Below, one piece after another: positions 1 through 5,188 of a stretch of DNA of 5,188 bases (the stretch's first letter is position 1; each line of letters starts with the position of its first letter). The notes below the pieces were generated by a model, which was given only the letters and a program-made list of their open reading frames with translations, ran no database searches and was not told the origin of the DNA. The DNA comes from Acidobacteriaceae bacterium (GTDB taxonomy: Bacteria; Acidobacteriota; Terriglobia; Terriglobales; SbA1), in contig PMHI01000513.1 of NCBI GenBank assembly GCA_003156615.1, forward strand, positions 503 through 5,690. Reading direction: 5' to 3'. The position numbers and the translations under genes are program-made.

Positions 1-44
1 GAGCCAAATTCAAGATGCAGGTCGCTATAAGTAATGATTCTCAT
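1..44 (-). CDS. Calcineurin-like metallophosphoesterase, N-terminal fragment (runs off left edge)
   Basis: Reading the minus strand from an ATG at 44 down to base 1 gives MRIITYSDLHLEFG plus a partial serine codon. The sequence shows a hydrophobic beta strand followed by SDLHLEFG, in which Asp8 and His10 form the D-x-H signature that opens the metal-binding site of calcineurin-like phosphoesterases. Proteins of this family commonly begin almost exactly this way. The enzyme would be a cytoplasmic two-metal phosphoesterase, but its substrate cannot be told from 14 residues. An in-frame ATG lies 18 bases further upstream (62-60). I prefer the start at 44 because the family usually begins with a short M-R-x-x-x-S-D-x-H segment. 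Neither start has a convincing Shine-Dalgarno site. The gene is transcribed away from the AbiE operon and is probably independent of it. The main doubt is the very short visible length. Confidence 0.6.
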   Translation of the reverse strand, partial: MRIITYSDLHLEFG

Positions 45-143
45 GCGGTTAGTGGTTCGCATTTCCGCGTTGGGTGGCAAATATTCAACGCAACCTATAA
101 GTTGGATACCGCCGTTATTCGACGCACCGTTGAATCTCCAGCC

Positions 144-167
144 TTACGCCATTTGGCGTTACGCCAA
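144..167. repeat. Cluster of alternating palindromic half-sites (TTACGCCA / TTGGCG)
   Basis: Three copies of one half-site alternate in orientation: ACGCCA at 146-151, TGGCGT at 154-159 and ACGCCA at 161-166. The first and second form a perfect 6-base inverted repeat around TT. The second and third form TTGGCG-TTA-CGCCAA (153-167), another perfect 6-base inverted repeat. TTACGCCA occurs twice as a direct repeat, at 144-151 and 159-166. In RNA the two hairpins would exclude each other. It could be a binding site for a dimeric regulator serving the phosphoesterase gene, a REP-like element, or chance. The symmetry is seen directly; any role is inference. Confidence 0.5.
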
Positions 168-256
168 TCGGCATATTCGGGCGGTCTGGTACTTGCCCAT
201 TACGCTATAGTTGCGGGCCATCTCCTGGGCTGTTGCATCGATATTATCTCAAACCA

Positions 257-285
257 CTGATAGATAGGTACTTGTTTGTTATAAT
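257..285 (+). promoter_or_regulatory. Candidate sigma70 promoter P1 for the AbiE operon
   Basis: A perfect -10 box TATAAT at 280-285 is preceded, with a 17-base spacer, by CTGATA at 257-262, which matches four of six bases of TTGACA. Transcription would start near 292, giving a leader of about 60 bases before the antitoxin ATG. The surrounding sequence is AT-rich. AbiEi antitoxins are known to repress their own promoters, so an operator is expected here, but no clean long dyad overlaps this box. Confidence 0.45.
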
Positions 286-307
286 GCATGAAATATTAAT
301 AAAACTA

Positions 308-336
308 TTGACAAATTGAACCACGCAGAATAGCAT
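308..336 (+). promoter_or_regulatory. Candidate sigma70 promoter P2 for the AbiE operon
   Basis: A perfect -35 box TTGACA at 308-313 is followed after 17 bases by TAGCAT at 331-336, which matches four of six bases of TATAAT. Transcription would start near 343, just at the ribosome-binding site of the antitoxin, so the message would have a very short leader. A small inverted repeat, CTATT (305-309) and AATAG (329-333), touches both boxes and could be part of an operator. P1 and P2 each pair one perfect box with one weak box; which is used cannot be decided from sequence. Confidence 0.4.
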
Positions 337-342
337 AACTGT

Positions 343-347
343 GGAGG
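343..347 (+). promoter_or_regulatory. Ribosome-binding site fixing the antitoxin start
   Basis: GGAGG at 343-347 lies 8 bases before the ATG at 356. This near-ideal site overlaps the in-frame GTG at 341, so it argues for 356 as the real start and against the GTG. Confidence 0.8.
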
Positions 348-355
348 ACCAGAAA

Positions 356-940
356 ATGCGGCCGAGCACACTTGAGCACTTGAGGCGACATCTCCGCCCT
401 GGACGTGTGTACCGCAGAGAAGACCTTCTGCCTTGGTCCCATAGTGTTGATCGACACCTCAAAGAACTCACAATCGACGGGACCCTCCAGAAGCTCCGTA
501 CCGGCTTGTACTACAGCCCTCGTAAGTTTGAATTTGGAGAGGCTCCCGCGGACGAGCACGAGGTGGTGAAAGCGTTCTTGAAGACAGACCGTTTTGTCGT
601 GACCTCTCCGAATGCCTACAACCAGTTGGGACTTGGGACAACGCAGCTCTACAACAAACGGGTTGTCTACAATCAGAAACGTCATGGGACATTTCCGCTC
701 GGCAATCGAATGGTCACCTTCGAACGTCGCATGAATGTTCCAAGGCAACTCTCTCCCGAGTTTCTGCTGGTTGATCTTGTTAATGAACTAGGCGACCTTG
801 CGGAGGATCGGGACGCCGTTCTTTCTCGCGTTCGCGAAAAAGCCAAAAAGATGGACCCGAAAAAGCTTTCGCGCGCGGTTTCTCTCTATGGCAAATACTC
901 CACACAGAAAAAGTTTCAGGAGATGTTGCAACATGCCTGA
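356..940 (+). CDS. Type IV toxin-antitoxin system AbiEi-like antitoxin (DUF6088-like, winged-helix)
   Basis: This 194-residue cytoplasmic protein is probably the antitoxin and transcriptional repressor of an AbiE-type pair. The N-terminal part (about 1-57) looks like a winged helix: a helical start, L-x-R-x-L-K-E-L-like spacing around 31-38, then the wing LRTGLYYSP at 47-55, which closely resembles the 'G-x-Y' wing of AbiEi/DUF6088 proteins. The central part (about 79-125) carries TSPNAYNQLGLGTTQ (83-97) and LGNRMVTFERR (115-125), matching the family pattern of an 'A-x-x-x-L-G-L' helix followed by two strands. The C-terminus (about 150-194) is charged and lysine-rich. In AbiE systems this protein represses the operon and neutralises the toxin without forming a stable complex; that is family knowledge. 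The toxin gene begins inside its last codons, as is usual for such pairs. The family call is from memory of motif patterns, and the toxin next door strengthens it. Confidence 0.78.
   Translation: MRPSTLEHLRRHLRPGRVYRREDLLPWSHSVDRHLKELTIDGTLQKLRTGLYYSPRKFEFGEAPADEHEVVKAFLKTDRFVVTSPNAYNQLGLGTTQLYNKRVVYNQKRHGTFPLGNRMVTFERRMNVPRQLSPEFLLVDLVNELGDLAEDRDAVLSRVREKAKKMDPKKLSRAVSLYGKYSTQKKFQEMLQHA
918..923 (+). promoter_or_regulatory. Ribosome-binding site of the toxin gene, inside the antitoxin gene
   Basis: AGGAGA at 918-923 lies 9 bases before the ATG at 933, inside the antitoxin coding sequence. It selects 933 rather than an in-frame ATG far upstream at 798, which would place most of the extra sequence over the antitoxin in another frame. 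Confidence 0.75.
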
Positions 941-1886
941 CTCTTTTCTGCATGAGCGAAGCGATTTCAAGGCACTTGTCGCGACCGTTGCCGACACCGA
1001 GAAAATTAATGATCCGGCTCTCGTGGAAAAAGACTACTGGATCATGCACACCGTCTTTGGGCTCAAACAGCTTGGTTTAACGTTTGAGCTCAAGGGCGGC
1101 ACTTCGCTTTCCAAGGGCTTTGGGATCATTGAGCGATTCTCTGAAGACATCGACATTCGCATCGAACCCTTCGACGGACTTCAGGTCGATACCAATCCAA
1201 ATCACGAGAGGCCCACGCACATTGAGTCCAGACGAGTCTTTTATGAAAAGCTGCGGGACAAGATCAAGATCCCAGGGATTACGACCGTCGAGAGGGATAC
1301 AACCTACGATGACGAAACGCTGAGGAATGCCGGCCTCAGGTTAAGCTACGAAACCCATTTTGGTTCAATCGCTGGCCTCAAGGACGGAATTCTTCTGGAA
1401 GTTGGCTTCGATCAGACGGCTCCGAACCGCTCTGTTACGATTTCGTCCTGGATCGTCCAGTTCGCAGAGGCCAAGAAGCTTCAATACGCCGACAACCGAG
1501 CCCCCGGCATCCACTGCTACAACCCCAGAATACACTTTTGTGGAAAAGAAAAGGTCCAGGCTGTGGTTCGAAAATACGGCCAGTTCAAAGGGACGGGGAA
1601 AATCCCAACGAATTTCCTCAGACACTACTACGACATTCATCAACTTCTCGACGTGGATGCCGTGCAGAAATTCATAGGAACTGCAGAATACTCGGCGCAC
1701 AAAAAGAAACGAGTCAAGTCTCTAAACCTGAACGTTGCAGAGAGTGGGGCTTTTACCATCGAAGACGAGAAAAGCCGCAAACAATTCGAAGCGGAATATT
1801 CAAAGACAGCTACACTCTACTATCGTGGCCAAATTCCGTTCGACAGAATTCTCGCCCGCATTCAGCGCGACCTCGCACGTCTGTAG
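933..1886 (+). CDS. Nucleotidyltransferase AbiEii/AbiGii-family toxin
   Basis: This 317-residue protein belongs to the AbiEii nucleotidyltransferase group (COG2253/PF08843 type), the toxin arm of type IV toxin-antitoxin systems. Known members bind nucleotides, and related MenT toxins add nucleotides to tRNA 3' ends; the target here is unknown. In order, the sequence shows VEKDYW at 31-36, a typical family opening; KGGTSLSKGF at 54-63, the glycine-rich motif I; and SEDIDIR at 70-76, whose Asp72 and Asp74 are the metal-binding pair. LLEVGFD follows at 154-160 with a likely third acidic residue. GKEKVQ at 204-209 and RHYYDIHQLL at 230-239 resemble the later Lys and R-x-x-x-D motifs. All core motifs look intact, so it should be active. 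The start overlaps the antitoxin stop by 8 bases, which suggests translational coupling. Length is normal for the family. Confidence 0.88.
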   Translation: MPDSFLHERSDFKALVATVADTEKINDPALVEKDYWIMHTVFGLKQLGLTFELKGGTSLSKGFGIIERFSEDIDIRIEPFDGLQVDTNPNHERPTHIESRRVFYEKLRDKIKIPGITTVERDTTYDDETLRNAGLRLSYETHFGSIAGLKDGILLEVGFDQTAPNRSVTISSWIVQFAEAKKLQYADNRAPGIHCYNPRIHFCGKEKVQAVVRKYGQFKGTGKIPTNFLRHYYDIHQLLDVDAVQKFIGTAEYSAHKKKRVKSLNLNVAESGAFTIEDEKSRKQFEAEYSKTATLYYRGQIPFDRILARIQRDLARL

Positions 1887-2126
1887 GTTTGTAGCGCCAT
1901 AATCTGATCCAACCCACCGATTGGTTCCGTCCGAATGGCGAAAAATTGCGTGGGATGCAGTAGTATTCAGATTCCCCCTGTCTCCAGGTGCACTCGGTCA
2001 TTCGACTAAAATAAGATCGTGCCGCGTCGAACCAAGGTTTTGCGGGAGTTCTTGGCACCTAAGATGAGCAATTGATCGGCTAAGGGCCTTTGAATTTCGA
2101 TAAGTGCGAACTGAAACTTTGAATTC
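1887..2126. other. Non-coding stretch after the AbiE operon
   Basis: No open frame here resembles a known protein on either strand, and no ribosome-binding site precedes a useful start. A weak inverted repeat, GATCCAA (1906-1912) and TTGGTTC (1921-1927), has one mismatch and no following T run, so it is at best a poor terminator. A 9-base direct repeat CTTTGAATT occurs at 2088-2096 and 2117-2125, just before the helicase remnant. The stretch may hold eroded coding DNA, but I cannot identify any. Confidence 0.5.
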
Positions 2127-2459
2127 ATGCGACCTGAAGAACTCAAACAAAACGTCACTGTCTACGGCCCGTTGTTTCCGGAGCCCGTTAGGCAAGTCCG
2201 AGGCGCATGGCCTCGACCCCGAGGCGGAACTTGCTTGCATCACCGTCGAAGGGCTCTTGGGCGGGTGACGCATGAAGCTGCGCGAGTTGATCGGCGCTGA
2301 CAAATCATCATCGCAGTGCCGATGGGCAGCTCGGTTAAGCTGATCGGGAAGGGCGTCCGGTCGAGCACTGTCTATGAACCGATCCTCTACGATTCGGCGG
2401 CATCCGCTCGAAACGCTTTAGCAGTCTCAGCGCCCGAGGTTGTCGAGCAAACTAAGTGA
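2127..2459 (+). pseudogene. Remnant of the N-terminus of a large SNF2-type helicase (decayed)
   Basis: From the ATG at 2127 one frame reads MRPEELKQN then VTVYGPLFPEPV. It loses sense around 2190-2300, where it turns arginine-rich, and meets a TGA at 2298. The same frame then resumes with IIIAVPMGSSVKLIGKGV and VYEPIL before stopping at the TGA at 2457. The first and last blocks together match, as I recall it, the opening of very large SNF2/DEAD-type helicases (about a thousand residues) found in defence islands: '...GPLFPEPV-x-V' followed by 'V-x-P-M-G-x-x-V-K-L-I-G-x-G' and 'V-x-x-P-I/V-L'. Such proteins would carry on with a Walker-bearing helicase core, which is absent here. About 110 bases between the blocks are foreign or scrambled. 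The ATG has no good ribosome-binding site. I infer a deleted, inactive gene. The family match is from memory and needs a database search. Confidence 0.5.
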
Positions 2460-2469
2460 TTGTCAATTT

Positions 2470-2475
2470 AGGAGA
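2470..2475 (+). promoter_or_regulatory. Ribosome-binding site fixing the VOC gene start
   Basis: AGGAGA at 2470-2475 sits 7 bases before the ATG at 2483. This supports that start over the in-frame GTG at 2456, which has no such site and overlaps the last codon and stop of the upstream remnant. Confidence 0.8.
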
Positions 2476-2482
2476 AGACGGA

Positions 2483-3409
2483 ATGCGCTTCAACAAAATT
2501 ATCGTCGGAACGTGCGTTGCGCTACTGACACTCGGTCTAGCGGTCGGATCTCCGCACGTCAGTGCTTTTGCCCAAACTGCGAAGACAGCCGAAACCGTAA
2601 GCGTGGCTGTAGGGCCGCAGTACGACACGACACATGTCTATGTGGCTCCAGAAGATTTCGACCGCTTTGTTGCTAGTTTATTGGCGACATTCGGCGGCAC
2701 CACCACCAAACAGTTCGTCCTCTCGATTACGCCCACTCCAAGCAGCACAATGTGGCAACTGGTGATGACTCCAGCGGGGAACCTGTCAGTTCTCGGTTTC
2801 AAAACACCGATCCCATATCCGTTCGGCGCAGAAAAGATGAGTTTTATGGTGACGGACATGGATGCGGCGATCCGTGCTGCTCGCGCAAACGGCGCGGATG
2901 TCTTTGTCGAGCCCTTCAACGATCCGATCGGGAGAGATGCCGTCATCCAATGGCCCGGCGGGGTGATTACTCAGCTCTACTGGCATACAACCGCGCCGTC
3001 TTACACGCCTCTCCAGACTATTCCCGAAAACCACGCCTACGTGTCCGCCGACCGCGCGGCCGCGTTCATAGAAAGCATCCTTGCCTTCACTCAAGGCAAA
3101 CTCATCTCCGATGATGCCCATGCTCCTGGTATCGAGATCGGGCGGCCGAGCGACACTTACCGGCGAATCCGGATCCAATCGAACTTCGGCAAGCTGACCG
3201 TGCTTGTGACAGATGGCCATCTTCCGTATCCATACGGACGGGAGGTGACCGGATACGAGGTTGCGAACCTGGCGGATACTCTCGCAAAGGCGAAGGTGGC
3301 CGGCGCCACGATCGTGGTCGCTCCTTATACCTCCGATCAGCGGGATGCGGCCCTCGTACAGTTTCCCGGTGGCCATATCGCCGAGATCCACTCGGCGGTC
3401 AGCAAATAG
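2483..3409 (+). CDS. Exported VOC-family (glyoxalase-fold) protein with two tandem domains
   Basis: The 308-residue product begins with a Sec-type signal peptide: Arg2 and Lys5, a hydrophobic core at about 6-22, and a likely cleavage site after SAFA near residue 30. The mature protein, probably periplasmic, holds two vicinal-oxygen-chelate domains (about 47-170 and 180-305). They are clearly related copies: IPYPFG at 110-115 matches LPYPYG at 247-252; THVYV near 51 matches NHAYV near 184; and each domain ends with PGG and a short strand. At the VOC metal-ligand positions, domain 1 has His51 and Gln164 and domain 2 has His184 and Glu301. Domain 2 therefore looks the better metal site. VOC proteins include glyoxalase I, ring-cleaving dioxygenases and antibiotic-binding proteins, so fold does not fix function. 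Most VOC proteins are cytoplasmic, which makes the signal peptide notable. The porin gene follows 90 bases downstream on the same strand, so co-transcription is possible. Confidence 0.82.
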   Translation: MRFNKIIVGTCVALLTLGLAVGSPHVSAFAQTAKTAETVSVAVGPQYDTTHVYVAPEDFDRFVASLLATFGGTTTKQFVLSITPTPSSTMWQLVMTPAGNLSVLGFKTPIPYPFGAEKMSFMVTDMDAAIRAARANGADVFVEPFNDPIGRDAVIQWPGGVITQLYWHTTAPSYTPLQTIPENHAYVSADRAAAFIESILAFTQGKLISDDAHAPGIEIGRPSDTYRRIRIQSNFGKLTVLVTDGHLPYPYGREVTGYEVANLADTLAKAKVAGATIVVAPYTSDQRDAALVQFPGGHIAEIHSAVSK

Positions 3410-3499
3410 ATTGCTGACGGAACGAACTCCGGGCAACTAGCGGCGGCGCGGTGCCTCTGATGAGCGAGGCTCGTTCAGCGGAAGGATGCGATTGCAGAA

Positions 3500-4927
3500 A
3501 TGAACTCGAAATGCATGTTTCCAATGATTGCGGTCGCGTTCCTCGTCGGCGTGCTGCCAGCGCTTGCCCAGTCGGATCATGCAGTAGCCTCCGCGATCCC
3601 GGATCGCAGTTACAAATTGCTGAGTGAGGATGAGGACTGGAGTTTCCTAAGAGATCCGGCGCTCCGGCAGGACTTCTGGGACCCGATCAAGTACATCCCG
3701 TTGCGTAACGGAGCGGACGATTGGTATCTCACGATCGGTGGAGAGGCGCGAGAGGTCTGGGAACAAATCGGAAACGATAACTGGGGCCAATCTCCCTACA
3801 TGAACGGGTACCTCAATGAGAGATACATGCTCCATTTCGATCTGCACTATGGCAAGCACGTCCGCACTTTTGTCGAATTGAAAAGCGGGCTGAATTCGTT
3901 CCGGATTGGCGGTCCTCGGCCGATCGATGAGAAGAAACTAGACTTTCAAGCCGCATTTCTCGAATTCGGAACAAACGCAGGGAAAAATTCGGTCAACTTT
4001 CTCGTCGGTCGTCAAGAACTCGAATACGGCTCAGGCCGTTTGATCGACGTGCGTGAAGGTCCGAACGTCCGGCTCAGCTTCGATGGCTTCAGGATCAAGA
4101 GCCAGATAGACCCTTGGCAGATCGACGGATTTGCCGTGCGCCCTGACCTCGACAATCCTGGTTTCTTCGACAACGCGCCGAATCATGCAGTTGCTTTCTG
4201 GGGTGTATACGCAACACGCCCCACGACAGGTGAAACTACTCTTGATCTGTACTATCTGGGCCTCGACCGCGCTCAGGCTGCTTTTCAACGCGGTACCGCT
4301 CAAGAGGTTCGTCACTCGTTGGGTGCGCGGGTTTCGCGACCGATCGCAACCGAACATCCGGGATGGGACTTCGACTACGAGGGCCTCTGGCAGTTCGGGA
4401 CATTCGGCTCCGCAAACATTCGAGCCTGGACTGTCGCCAGCGAAACCGGCTATCGGCTCCCGACGCTACCGCTCAAGCCGCGCTTCAGCGCCAAAGCCGA
4501 TATTTCGAGTGGCGACCATCCAAACTCGAACACCTTGGGAACATTCAATCCGCTGTTCCCTAAGGGAAACTACTTTGGCGTGTTGGCCACCACGGGTCCG
4601 GGACCCATTAACTTTGTCGATGTGCACCCGCACGTCGAAACCTTGTTCCCGCATAACGTCTCCGTTTCCGTTGACTGGATTTTTCAATGGCGAGAAAGCG
4701 TTGAAGATGGCGTCTACGCCGTGCCCGGATTTTTGATCAGAGCCGCAGACGACAGTCGCGCACGATTCGTTGGGAACAGGCCTGGAACGGAAATCCGATG
4801 GCAAGCGAATCGCCATTTGTGGTTTCAGGCCGACTATGGAATCTTCTACGCGGGTGCTTTCCTAAAGCAGACGCAACCCGGTCGCAATCTCAACTACTGG
4901 GCGTTGTGGACCGGCTATAAGTTTTGA
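3500..4927 (+). CDS. Alginate-export-family (AlgE-like) outer-membrane porin
   Basis: This 475-residue protein has a signal peptide with a hydrophobic core at about 7-22 and probable cleavage after ALA at 21-23. A long beta-barrel domain of the alginate-export type (PF13372-like) follows. The diagnostic block is at 168-196: LVGRQELEYGSGRL, then EGPNVRLSFDG, where the family shows G-R-Q-E-L-x-Y-G and E-G-P-N-V-R-x-S-F-D-G. Earlier, WYLTIGGEAREVWE at 75-88 resembles the first barrel strands. The chain ends in WTGYKF with a C-terminal Phe, the usual outer-membrane assembly signal. True AlgE exports alginate in Pseudomonas, but this broad family occurs in many bacteria that make none. No alginate genes are visible here, so the substrate is unknown. 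GAAGGA at 3481-3486 is 13 bases from the ATG, a long spacing. A five-codon frame starting at 3486 ends overlapping this start, which might couple translation. Confidence 0.85.
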   Translation: MNSKCMFPMIAVAFLVGVLPALAQSDHAVASAIPDRSYKLLSEDEDWSFLRDPALRQDFWDPIKYIPLRNGADDWYLTIGGEAREVWEQIGNDNWGQSPYMNGYLNERYMLHFDLHYGKHVRTFVELKSGLNSFRIGGPRPIDEKKLDFQAAFLEFGTNAGKNSVNFLVGRQELEYGSGRLIDVREGPNVRLSFDGFRIKSQIDPWQIDGFAVRPDLDNPGFFDNAPNHAVAFWGVYATRPTTGETTLDLYYLGLDRAQAAFQRGTAQEVRHSLGARVSRPIATEHPGWDFDYEGLWQFGTFGSANIRAWTVASETGYRLPTLPLKPRFSAKADISSGDHPNSNTLGTFNPLFPKGNYFGVLATTGPGPINFVDVHPHVETLFPHNVSVSVDWIFQWRESVEDGVYAVPGFLIRAADDSRARFVGNRPGTEIRWQANRHLWFQADYGIFYAGAFLKQTQPGRNLNYWALWTGYKF

Positions 4928-4954
4928 GAGCTTGTTTCGCGCACAACAAGTTCT
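4927..4954 (+). terminator. Hairpin directly after the porin stop, possible terminator
   Basis: AGAGCTTGTT (4927-4936) can pair with AACAAGTTCT (4945-4954) across an 8-base loop: ten base pairs, one of them G-U, starting on the last base of the stop codon. Only a short T run follows (TTT within AGCTTTGTC), so it may be a weak Rho-independent terminator or an mRNA 3'-end stabiliser. The pairing is seen directly; termination is inference. Confidence 0.45.
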
Positions 4955-5005
4955 AGCTTTGTCGAGGTGAGCTAACATTTCATTGGTGGACGACTGGTAA
5001 TCGGC

Positions 5006-5188
5006 ATGAGCTTCTCAGAGGTTGTTCTTTTCGTCGGTCTCGGAGCGATGGTGGGCTTCGCCGGCGGATTATTCGCGATCGGAGGTGCGTTGATCGCGAT
5101 CCCCTTGCTAACCGCCGGCTTCGGCTTTACCCAACGCGACTCGCAGGGAACGGCGATGGTGATGGCTCTAGTGTGCTGTAATCTAATT
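5006..5188 (+). CDS. TauE/SafE (TSUP) family membrane transporter, N-terminal fragment (runs off right edge)
   Basis: The first 61 codons are visible. Residues 6-35 form a glycine-rich membrane helix, including LGAMVGFAGGLFAIGGALIAIPLL (12-35). Its G-x-x-x-G-x-x-x-G-L-x-x-I-G-G-x-x-I-x-x-P pattern is the hallmark first repeat of the TauE/SafE sulfite-exporter (TSUP) family. A short polar loop, TQRDSQGTA, precedes the start of a second helix. Family members are inner-membrane carriers of about 250-270 residues linked to export of sulfite, sulfoacetate or other small anions, but most are uncharacterised. The ATG at 5006 is preferred because an in-frame stop lies at 4973-4975 and no other standard start falls between. 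The ribosome-binding site is weak (GGTGGA at 4985-4990, 15 bases away). The gene follows the porin by 78 bases with a hairpin between them, so it may be a separate unit or a weakly attached third gene. Confidence 0.8.
   Translation, partial: MSFSEVVLFVGLGAMVGFAGGLFAIGGALIAIPLLTAGFGFTQRDSQGTAMVMALVCCNLI

Larger units (their letters stand above)
45..355. other. Intergenic region between metallophosphoesterase start and AbiE operon
   Basis: No convincing gene lies here. A plus-strand open frame from about 15 to 260 would cover the start of the minus-strand phosphoesterase and resembles no known protein, so I treat it as chance. A minus-strand frame ending at a TAA at 161-159 reads about 30 codons with a plausible amino-acid mix. 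It has no start codon and I do not recognise it. The left part holds the palindrome cluster at 144-167. From about 260 to 340 the DNA becomes clearly AT-rich, as expected of the AbiE promoter region. Confidence 0.6.

Noticed and set aside
141..172. Integron attC-like site at the palindrome cluster
   Set aside because: GTTACGCC-like words are present, but the R'/R'' core layout and the bulged long stem of attC sites are not, and no integrase is visible.
159..250. Minus-strand frame of about 30 codons ending in TAA at 161-159
   Set aside because: It has plausible composition but no start, an upstream stop and no recognised family, so it may be chance or unidentifiable debris.
15..260. Plus-strand open frame of 81 codons at the left edge
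   Set aside because: It has no ribosome-binding site and no recognisable motif. It overlaps the minus-strand metallophosphoesterase start, which has a clear family signature.
341..355. GTG at 341 as the antitoxin start
   Set aside because: It overlaps the GGAGG ribosome-binding site that serves the ATG at 356 with ideal spacing.
1906..1927. Inverted repeat after the toxin gene as a terminator
   Set aside because: The stem has only six of seven pairs with an 8-base loop and no T run follows.
2456..2482. GTG at 2456 as the VOC gene start
   Set aside because: AGGAGA sits 7 bases before the ATG at 2483, and the product from 2483 starts with a standard signal peptide. The extra nine residues would only lengthen its front.
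2786..3436. Long minus-strand open frame of 216 codons opposite the VOC gene
   Set aside because: It is the shadow of the VOC reading frame, with no motifs. The plus-strand frame has signal peptide and domain evidence.
4131..4736. Plus-strand open frame of 201 codons inside the porin gene
   Set aside because: It is out of frame with a well-supported porin and shows no family pattern; its composition is typical of a shifted frame.

Overview
The window looks like a stretch of chromosome from a diderm (Gram-negative) bacterium of middling GC. The evidence is a predicted outer-membrane beta-barrel porin with a C-terminal phenylalanine, two genes with Sec signal peptides, and strong Shine-Dalgarno sites before several starts. 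The gene set would fit soil bacteria such as Acidobacteriota or Alphaproteobacteria. That placement is a guess from general familiarity with these families; no marker gene is present.

Layout. At the left edge, on the minus strand, are the first 14 codons of a calcineurin-like metallophosphoesterase that reads out of the window. A roughly 310-base non-coding stretch follows, holding a cluster of alternating palindromic half-sites and an AT-rich promoter region. Next is a two-gene operon on the plus strand (356-1886). It is a type IV (AbiE-type) toxin-antitoxin pair: a winged-helix AbiEi/DUF6088-like antitoxin, overlapped by 8 bases by an AbiEii-family nucleotidyltransferase toxin. After it come about 600 bases without an intact gene. 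The second half of this gap (2127-2459) looks like a broken remnant of the N-terminus of a large SNF2-type helicase, a gene class common in defence islands. The right half carries three plus-strand genes: an exported protein with two tandem VOC (glyoxalase-fold) domains, an AlgE-like 'alginate export' outer-membrane porin, and the first 61 codons of a TauE/SafE (TSUP) inner-membrane transporter that runs off the edge.

How the parts relate. The AbiE pair plus the helicase debris read as an eroded defence patch between ordinary chromosomal genes. AbiEi probably represses its own promoter and restrains AbiEii. The VOC-porin-TSUP set could form an envelope group: a periplasmic small-molecule-binding protein, an outer-membrane channel and an inner-membrane carrier. 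Their substrate cannot be read from sequence. A hairpin right after the porin stop may separate the TSUP gene from the other two.

I see no tRNA, rRNA, CRISPR array or intact mobile element. I do not see a clearly new system. The most informative points are the helicase remnant, the AbiE pair with its nested promoter candidates, and the palindrome cluster.
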